64,000 nt of DNA. It comes from Corydoras sp. C115. Its lineage: Eukaryota > Chordata > Actinopteri > Siluriformes > Callichthyidae. Below are positions 56,466 to 64,000 of the stretch, one piece after another (position 1 is the first letter of the stretch; each line of letters starts with the position of its first letter). The DNA is taken from positions 1,416,001 to 1,480,000 of the forward strand of contig JAFMOC010000072.1 in the NCBI GenBank assembly GCA_019802505.1, in the 5' to 3' direction. The notes below the pieces were generated by a model, which searched no databases, was not told the DNA's origin, and saw only the letters and a list, made by a program, of their open reading frames with translations. A program made the position numbers and the translations under genes.

Positions 56466-56818
56466 GCGGCACGGTGGCTTAGTGGTTTAGCACTGTTCGC
56501 CTCTCAGCGCTAGGGATTCCCGGTTCGAATCCCCATCTGAGTGGAGTTTTCATGTTCTCCCCGTGTCTGCGTGGGCTTCCTCCGGGTTCTCCAGTTTCCT
56601 CCCACAGTCCAAGAACATGGATCAAGTCAATTGAATTCTCAAAATTGCCCCATATAGAGTGTGTCTGTGTGAGTGAGTGTGTGTCCAGCGATGGATTGGC
56701 ACCCTGTCCTGGGTCTATCTGCCCAGCGCCCAAGACGTTCTCCCCTGGATGGGCATGGGGAACCCCCCCCCCCCGCGACCCTAATAGAGGATAAAGCTGG
56801 AGATAATGAATGAATGAA
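56466..56818 (+). mobile_element. SINE family A, full length
   Basis: GCGGCACGGTGGC to GAATGAATGA; ATTTTTTCAG precedes and follows, and a second truncated SINE starts at once. Confidence 0.92.
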
Positions 56819-56828
56819 TATTTTTTCA

Positions 56829-57150
56829 GCACTAGGGATTCCCGGTTCGAATCCCGATCTGGGTGGAGTTTCCATGTTCTCCCCGTGTCTGCATGGGTTT
56901 CCTCCAAGTTCACCGGTTACCTCCAACAGTCCAAAAACATGGATCAAGGTCAATTGAATTCTCTAAATTGCCCCATATAGAGTGTGTTTGTGTGTGTCTG
57001 TGTGAGTGAGTGTGTCCAGCGATAGATTGGCGCCCTGTCCTGGTTGTATATATGCCCAGTCCCAGAAACGTTCTCCCCTGGATGGACATGGGGAACCCCA
57101 CCGCGACCCTAATAGAGGATAAAGCGGGAGATAATGAATGAATGAATGTA
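56829..57150 (+). mobile_element. SINE family A, 5'-truncated
   Basis: CACTAGGGATTCCCGGTTCG to GAATGAATGAATG. Confidence 0.92.
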
Positions 57151-57154
57151 GTCC

Positions 57155-57510
57155 CCCCCCCCACATGAATCTATTATCTGTTATATATAAGCCAATGCAT
57201 AAAGTGTTCATGCTCTGAAGATTGCTCTGACATGTTTTGAAGGTCTGTATTATATCTATAATGTACAGTGTTAAGATGAAAAGCTATGAAAAGTTGAATG
57301 CTTGGGAGCATAACTACATTTTGATGTGTAATGCTGTATTTTACACAAAAATGATTGACTAGTGAAGTCTTGCTTTTTGCATGGTAAACCCCACAGCCCT
57401 CCAAACCCAAGGCAAAGCTTATTACAGTATTAAATCCTCCACTTCTGTAACTCAAATACAACTGAATCCTTACGTGATGAGTTTTTTTAGAAATTAAATA
57501 TCTTTATTTA
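57155..57510. other. no gene recognised
   Basis: Unassigned. Confidence 0.4.
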
Positions 57511-57514
57511 TTCA

Positions 57515-57875
57515 TTCATTCATTATCTTCGGCTTAATCCTCTACTACAGTCACAGGGGGGATTAACCTTGAATCCATGTTTTTGGACTTGGATTCAAGT
57601 GGATTCAAGTCCAAAAGAACATTTTGGCCACTGGGCACACACACCCAGGACAGAATTACTGGGCACACTCACAAACACCCAATAAATAGGGCAATTTAGA
57701 GCATTTGATTAACCTTGAATCCATGTTTTTGGACTGTGGGAGGAAATTGGAGAACCCTGAGGAAACCCATGCGGACATGGGGAGAACATGGAAACTCCAC
57801 CCAGATCGGTATTCTCACCTGTATCACCAGCATTGAGAGGCAAATGTCTATGTACTAAAGTCATTGTGCCTGCCT
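57515..57875 (-). mobile_element. SINE family A, rearranged old copy
   Basis: A tail is followed by an internal inverted duplicate of GAATCCATGTTTTTGGACTT / AAGTCCAAAA, then the remainder of the element. Confidence 0.78.
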
Positions 57876-57879
57876 TATA

Positions 57880-58390
57880 TTAAAGTATTTATATAAATAC
57901 TTTGAACTTTTATCTTACAATGGCCTTATTTTACGATGACTGGAGTACAATGACTTTCAATGCAATTATTTCATTATTCATTATTTTTAATTAACTTCAT
58001 AATAATTGTTCTGATTATGTTTTGCACTGTAGAGCAAGAACATCTACATTATTCCTTATCATTAATATGCAAGAATGAGCATTAGATAGTTCACACATGC
58101 ATGTACCCATTATGTGACATATCAGGGTCGCTTTAATGCCTTCGAGGGCAAATAGAGAGTCTTAACTGCATAGGTCTGTAGTTACAGAATTAGAAATAAT
58201 GAACAGCTTTACAGCTCATAGACAGAATAAAAACACAATGAAGGCTATTGGGTTAGTGTTTATTTCTTGTGTCACATTATGAAAATGGTTCTTTTTACAA
58301 GCAAAAATAGAAATAATTTGTACAGTAATGCTTACATGATTGTAAATGCTTAGGAATATGGCCTACAAAATAAAAATATTTACACAAATA
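57880..58390. other. no gene recognised
   Basis: Unassigned AT-rich DNA. Confidence 0.4.
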
Positions 58391-58402
58391 CTTATATGTG
58401 AT

Positions 58403-58756
58403 TCATTCATTCATTCATTCATTATCTTCCGCTTTATCCTCTATTAGGGTCGCGGTCTCCCCATGCCCATCCAGGGGAGAACGTCTCGGGCGCTGAGCAG
58501 ATAGACCCAGGACAGGGCGCCAATCAATCGCTGGGCACACACACACTCACTCACTCAAACACACTCTATATGGGGCAATTTTGAGAACTCAATTAACTTG
58601 ATCCATGTTTTTGGACTGTGGGAGGAAACCGGAGAACCCGGAGGAAACCCACGCAGACACGGGGAGAACATGGAAACTCCACCCAGATGGGGATTTGAAC
58701 TGGAATCCCTAGTGCTGAGAGGAGAACGTGCTAAACCACTAAGCCACCGTGCCGCC
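58403..58756 (-). mobile_element. SINE family A, full length
   Basis: Perfect 12-bp duplication CTTATATGTGAT (58391-58402 and 58757-58768). Confidence 0.95.
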
Positions 58757-58799
58757 CTTATATGTGATATGTAACACAAATAATATGTAGCATGTATAT

Positions 58800-60270
58800 A
58801 TTGTTAATTCTTTATGAAGTATTTATAATGCTTAATATCATTTGAAATAAGCCTCTACTAATGTAAATCTTTATAACCACACTCATATAGGAGTGGGCTG
58901 TAAGGCTTTATAACACATAAAGCAATAAGGTACGAGAGACATGCATTATTGTAGATAAATCACAGAAAACAGGTGTATTGTAGAGTACTGTCACAAAGCT
59001 CGTTTTTCCCCAGATGTGAGCGGCTACGTGGAGCAATTGCGTACGCCGCTCGCGCGTAGTGAGCTCTTCCCGGGCCCCGGCTACGCGGGGAATGCTGCGT
59101 CCGCCGGCCCAAACGGAGGGAACACGCTCCCTCGAGTGCGACCTGCGCGGAGCTATTGCGCAGCGACGCACCGTGGCAGAACGCGGAAGGAGAAAATCGA
59201 GAAACACCGGGATAAAAACCAAACCGAATTTATTAAAAACTGGTGACGGAACATCAACAAAAAGGGGGAACAAACGAACAAACTAACATCGGGTATGATA
59301 ACCACAAAACAAAGACGTGCACCGAACAGAGGGAAAACGGAAACTAAATAACAACCCAACTAATCACGTGCACAGAAACAAACCAATCACCCAGCTGAGA
59401 TAATTAAGAACCCAAACGAGGGACGGGTGCCCCAGGCACCTGTGACAAGTACAGCGATTTATTCACAATAATGCACACCCTCGAGTGAAACAGTTACAAA
59501 CACACTATAATCAAAAACAAGGTTTGATTCATGAATGAGTTTATTAAAAGCATAAATGGTAATAAACTGGTCTTGCGTGAAGTAATCTAGTCTGTTTTTT
59601 AAAGTGAAGGCTGTTCGCTGAGTAACAGATTTCCAGTTTCTCTATCAATCCAATTACAGAACATATTAATATATAAATAACAAAACGGATAAAAACATTG
59701 GAATAGAAATGTTGTATATCGCTCATTGATACGAATGTGAAGAGGTCAGAAGTGTGTGTTATTTTCAGTAATTTCATTTCAATCAGATTTAAGGACCGGA
59801 ACTATCTGTTTTATAATGAGACATAATGCATTATAAAGTGTATCTTTTAACCGTTATTAGATTAATTTGCGGACCAGTGTCATAAAGCATTATAATATTT
59901 GTATAAAACCAATTCATCCCGTAAAAATGACTTTACACATGCTTATAACTTTATAAAAATTCAAAAACTGTATTTACAGGCAAGTGTTAATTAGGTTAGA
60001 AATGTTCATTACAGACTTTCTAAAGTGAAATCATCATCTATGAAGTAAGAATGTCTAAAATTCCAAAATGTGTTATGTCTGTGTTATATGTTTGTGTTAT
60101 GAAGCCATATGTCATATTGTTATAACACATTATAACCATAATTATGAACATGTACATTAACAGAGGCTTTTGACAAATGTTATGAAGCATTTTTAATACT
60201 GTATACAACTTTAAGAATGTGCTTATAGTGCATTATGAATACCTGATTTACAGAAAGTGTATAACTTTCT
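58800..60270. repeat. TTATAA-rich and palindromic repeat complex, split by an LTR
   Basis: 58917-58988 (AGCAATAAGGTACGAGAG...CACAGAAAACAGGTGTATTG) and 59453-59830 (TTCACAATAATGCACACCCT...GTTACAAACACACTATAATC) are the two sides of a palindrome-family element related to 40 kb. The flanks to 58800 and 60260 are TTATAATG-rich, like 27780-28350. Confidence 0.6.
58989..59447 (-). mobile_element. solo LTR, 459 bp
   Basis: Ends TGTCACA and TGTGACA, with perfect 5-bp flanks AGTAC (58984-58988 and 59448-59452). GC-rich at its R/U5-like side. AATAAA on the minus strand (about 59230). Same family as 29723-30521. The 5-bp duplication suits Ty3/gypsy-like or retroviral integrases; which one cannot be told without internal sequence. 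No coding region is present. Confidence 0.9.
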
Positions 60271-60279
60271 TTACCTTAA

Positions 60280-61118
60280 CTTCTCTATTATTAATGTACT
60301 TGGGGTGAAGTGTATGAGGTAATAGAGAATGTGGTACATGATGAAAATGAAACTGCGAGCAAGATGCCGGGAATGGCATTGAGTGATCAATGAGGCACTG
60401 AGGAGTGATCTTTGATAAAAAAAGTAGCTGCCAAAGTAAAAGTACAGCAGTGAGGCCTACAATGTTAAAAGTTCAAAAGCTGGAAGACGATGGTTCTGAC
60501 CAAAAGGCAGGATGGGGAATCATATGCTGTTATTCCTTTTGGGAGTGAAAAGGATGGACGTGGAGGTAGTTGGGGTGATGCCAGAGAGTACTCGGGACAG
60601 GGTTAAATGAAGAATCATCATTAGCTGTGGTGGGAATAGAATAAGAAAAAGTGTCAAATGTTTCTTAAAAGGCAGAGTTTACAGACCTAAACACACACGG
60701 TCATTCTTCCACATAATTGTTAATGAAGAATAAGATTAATGGAATGGCCAGATCAAAACTGAATCCTATAGAAAATTCTGAAGCAAGCAGTTTATGGGAA
60801 AAACTCATCATCATCGTCCCACAAGTTAAGCTGCTTTGTACAGAGGAATGGGCTGAAATTTTTAAAAAAGATCACATACTTTGCAACACACAGATAAGTA
60901 ATACTGAACCACTATCCTTAATACATAAGGATATGTTATTTTTTAAACTATATTTTTTATTGTTAAATCTTAGGTGAAACTGTCATGGGATGTTAAGTTA
61001 TATCAATGTGCACATTTATTACCAATTGACATGCTTGCATCTTACAGCTTATGCTACTGTTGAGCCACCTACACCGGTCCATCCAGACACTTAATTTATA
61101 ATTGTCCTTTATATTGTA
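60280..61118. other. no gene recognised
   Basis: The frame at 60717-60977 carries fragments such as LNPIENSEASSLWEKLIIIV that faintly recall a Tc1 third motif but are not convincing. Confidence 0.35.
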
Positions 61119-61124
61119 AATTAT

Positions 61125-61242
<118 letters not shown>

Positions 61243-61257
61243 ATAATAGGATAATAT

Positions 61258-61545
61258 ATATTATCCTTTACTAGTGTTGTGGGGGGTTCCCCATGCCCAT
61301 CCAGGGGAGAACGTTTCGGGCGCTGGGCAGATAGACCCTTTACAGGGCACCAATCTATCACTGGGCACACACTCACACAGACACACTCTATATGGGGTAA
61401 TTTGGAGAATTCAGTTGACATAGATCCCGGAGGAAACCCACGCGGACAAGGGGAGAACATGGAAACTCCACCCAGATTGGTATTCGAACTGAGAATCCCT
61501 AGTGCTGGGAGGTGAACATGTTAAGCACTAAGCCACTGTGCCGCC
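61258..61545 (-). mobile_element. SINE family A with a deletion
   Basis: TTATCCTTTACTAGTGTTGT to CACTGTGCCGCCC. The CCAAAAACATGG block is deleted. Confidence 0.88.
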
Positions 61546-61549
61546 CTAT

Positions 61550-62225
61550 ATATATAATATTTTGTAATTAGTGTAATTACGTATTGCACATGCTGCAACA
61601 CAAATGCACTTTGTTGCATAGTTTATTGCCCTACATAGCACCTTGATCCTGGAGGACAATCCTTCAGTGGACAGTCCTTCATTGTGCACTGCACACCACT
61701 GTATATGGTTGAATTACAATAAACACCACTTGACACATAAAAATTAAAATGATTCCACATTCCACAATCATTGAATCAAGACAGTTGATAAAGTAAAAAC
61801 ATGAATCTTTAGATCTCTAAATGAACTACTAAGTACTTCCAATCCACTTGAAAATTTTGTTGCTTCTATATGAAACACTTAATGATTTAATTGTACAAAT
61901 GCATCTTTTTGATGTGCTTTAGTAAAACTGACATTAAATACTTGAAAACAAACCTGGCTTTTTATAAGCAGCTTGCAGCAGATGAGTGACATGAGTTTTC
62001 AGCATAAAAGCAGAAAAAAGATAAAAGAAAATAGATTAACAGAACTGAAAACCTAGGGAAATGATTAAAATATGTCTCCTTGACATGTAGATTTAACGTA
62101 AAGTCAACATTTTAAGCATATCTCAGCATGTAAATTGTAATATGGTGTAGATATTAATGCTTTAAATATAATATCCTGATGCTATATATATAAAAAAGAC
62201 ATTCTGCAATTAATTTTAAGACATA
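61550..62225. other. no gene recognised
   Basis: Unassigned AT-rich DNA. Confidence 0.4.
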
Positions 62226-62232
62226 TTTATAA

Positions 62233-62680
62233 GTATAGGGATGTGGTGGTTCAGTGGTTAGGGTGTTGGGCTATTAATTTGAGGGTTAATTAAGGGCTCA
62301 ATTACCATGTTCACTGAAGTTACAAATGAGGGCTCTTAAGCAAGTCCCTTAACATTGCTTCATGGGTGCTGTCTCTGTATTCTGACCCAAGCCATCAAAG
62401 TTGGAATACTTGTAAGTCATTAATTCATTCACAAGAGTTGTGTGTGTGTGTGGGGGGGGAGGTCCCCGTGCCCATCCATGGGAGATTGTTTCGGTCAGAT
62501 ACACCCAGACATCTGTCGCTGGGCATACATTCACTCACACAGACACACAAACACACACGTTTGAATCGATGTTTTTTGGACAGTGGGAAGAAACCAAAGA
62601 ACCCGGAGGAACCCGGGATACAAGTCACTTCGGATAAAAGTGTCTGCTCAGTGACCAAATATAAATGTAAAACAAGTGTA
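62233..62680 (+). mobile_element. SINE family B split by a SINE family A
   Basis: GGGATGTGGTGGTTCAGTGG to TACTTGTAAGTC (62412), resuming CAAGTCACTTCGGATAAAAG at about 62621. The family B tail is thus separated from its body. Confidence 0.8.
62425..62622 (-). mobile_element. SINE family A deletion derivative inside SINE B
   Basis: TGGGGGGGGAGGTCCCCGTG to AACCCGGAGGAACCCGGGA, lacking the tRNA-like part. Confidence 0.8.
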
Positions 62681-62779
62681 GATACATTGCCACCTATTCA
62701 GTGAATTGGCCCATGTGGCATCAGAAATACTATATATACGATTGCCTTATAAAAAAGTTAGTTCAAGTCCCTAAATCTG

Positions 62780-63005
62780 ATTGGCTGAGCCATTTGTCTA
62801 GTGGTGACATTATTGACAATAACACACACCTCTGATGGCTTCACATTCGTATCAGCATGTGATATACAATACATTATTCCCTTATGCGTCGCGCCTAATA
62901 ACACCTCTTTCCCATGATTATTCAAATAATGCATGCCCTTTTGTGCCTTATTGCTTTATTATACCGTTATGCACTCAGAAAGAACATTGGTCTTAATGTT
63001 AAGAA
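62780..63005 (-). repeat. palindrome-family repeat, one arm
   Basis: CCTAATAACACCTCTTTCCC and CAAATAATGCATGCCCTTTT correspond to the right arm at 40335-40395. The preceding CATTCGTATCAGCATGTG relates to 59735-59760 inverted. Confidence 0.65.
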
Positions 63006-63034
63006 CTGCAAAAGTTTGGAGGTTTGTCTTTTTT

Positions 63035-63228
63035 TGCATTTACTTTGAAGCATTTGCATTAAATTGCATTTTATCAAAAGTGACAAACAAATATCCCAAC
63101 TTGGTTGGTGTCAGAATACAGGGCTCATACAACATCTCAGCAATAAAGGTTAATGGACCTAGGATTCGAATCCACAACCTTGAGATTGATAGCCCAACAC
63201 CCTAACCACTGATCCACCACATCCATAA
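63035..63228 (-). mobile_element. SINE family B
   Basis: GCATTTTATCAAAAGTGACA, GGATTCGAATCCACAACC and CCCTAACCACTGATCCACC, i.e. the complement of the family B head. Confidence 0.8.
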
Positions 63229-63229
63229 G

Positions 63230-63980
63230 TTTGTATATAATGCCTATCATTACAACTGAATCTTTTTAATTCATACCAGCGTTGCAGCACACATCCCACA
63301 CATTACATCCCAACATATACTGTATGTCACTGCAGTACTGAAACTGATTCACCATCCATTTGCTCTGATGAGTCCTGACTACTAAAAAACAACGAGTCTA
63401 AAAAGAAATAAACAGAACTACAAATGTTGGCTGTATTGTAAGTGGATCTGATAAAATAGATGTAATTTTTATATATAGTGTATTATGTATGTATATAATT
63501 CAGTTATGTACGTTGTCCTTATTTAACACAATATTAGGAGTTCAAATGAGATGCATAGACTAAAGACAGACAGATATTTAATTACTGTCCTGGCCTTCTT
63601 TCAACTCAATGTTTATGATTTATATTTTAATTAACTTGTCTTCAGTAGTCAAAACCTCATTTGTAAAGATCAAAGGGCTAAAGTTCTTACAAGCACTCTG
63701 GTTGAAGTTTGTGTCTTATTGAGTATTTGTCAAAAGGCACGGCATGCGGGACTCAACCACATGAGAGAAGAAACCACAAAAGACAAATATTAGTTTGAAA
63801 AGTTTATTAAAATGAACGTAAAAATAAAATAAAATTCCTCCATCCACACAAAGATTTATTGATACCTGAAATGCGCATACCCATACAACCCAAACCATAC
63901 TTCAGGTGGCACACTATTCCTACTACCTCATTGGCGCACAGGCATTTACCCCAATGAGTGGGCGCACACTACACAAAATA
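63230..63980. other. no gene recognised
   Basis: Unassigned. The last bases (ATCCATCCATCCATTA) look like the beginning of another minus-strand SINE family A tail that continues beyond the window. Confidence 0.4.
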
Positions 63981-64000
63981 AATCATCCATCCATCCATTA

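Noticed and set aside
60717..60977. Transposase-like LNPIENSEASSLW segment
   Set aside because: Only a few residues resemble the Tc1 motif and no neighbouring motif supports it.

Overview
This is repeat-rich vertebrate DNA, almost certainly from a teleost fish and probably an otophysan (catfish or characin type). Reasons: more than 55 copies of a fish tRNA-derived SINE (landmarks GGCACGGTGGCTTAGTGGTT, GGTTCGAATCC and a GATAATGAATGAATGA tail); a second tRNA-derived SINE ending in GCTTTGGATAAAAG; hAT and Tc1/mariner remnants; long CA, TA and TATC microsatellites; and one confidently recognisable vertebrate gene interrupted by a 16 kb intron. Nearly all apparent open reading frames are read-throughs of SINE copies in one of six frames and are not genes.

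Genes. The one confident protein-coding gene is tex264 (ER-phagy receptor) on the + strand. Its last two coding exons are present: 22650-22815, the end of the GyrI-like domain, and 39253-39530, the acidic disordered tail with the LC3-interacting FEEL motif and the stop codon. A poly(A) signal lies at 39653-39658. The exons join in phase 1 across a 16,437-bp intron full of retroelements, which also holds a frame-preserving candidate 51-nt cassette exon (30876-30926). I could not find the 5' coding exons in the 22.6 kb upstream. About 8 kb downstream, a GC/CpG-rich block (about 47040-47760) ends in a perfect splice donor and looks like the promoter and non-coding first exon of the next + strand gene. 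By remembered human order (TEX264 then GRM2, same strand) this could be a grm2 orthologue, but no coding exon of it is visible.

Layout. 1-22.6 kb: SINEs, a GGTTCTGG-type minisatellite (2.8-3.2 kb), Tc1 remnants (6.6 and 12.2 kb), a 24-bp minisatellite (16.4-16.6 kb), a 1.4-kb hAT-type element (17007-18400) with a second hAT element and a SINE nested inside it, and large TA arrays. 22.6-39.5 kb: tex264, whose intron contains a solo LTR (29723-30521) split by a hAT MITE. 39.8-40.65 kb: a hAT element carrying a long palindrome. 41.2-47 kb: a SINE cluster and decayed duplicates of promoter-flanking sequence. 47-48.5 kb: CpG exon and duplicated AT/TATC arrays. 49-64 kb: further SINEs, a second solo LTR of the same family (58989-59447) inserted in a palindromic repeat, and unassigned AT-rich DNA.

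I found no undescribed gene system. The most distinctive signals are repeat-biological: several SINE copies with different flanking duplications are all truncated at the same base (CCCAGCGATRG); two solo LTRs have perfect 5-bp target duplications; and transposon nesting gives a relative chronology. Coordinates of elements lacking target-site duplications are approximate (about 5-15 bases).
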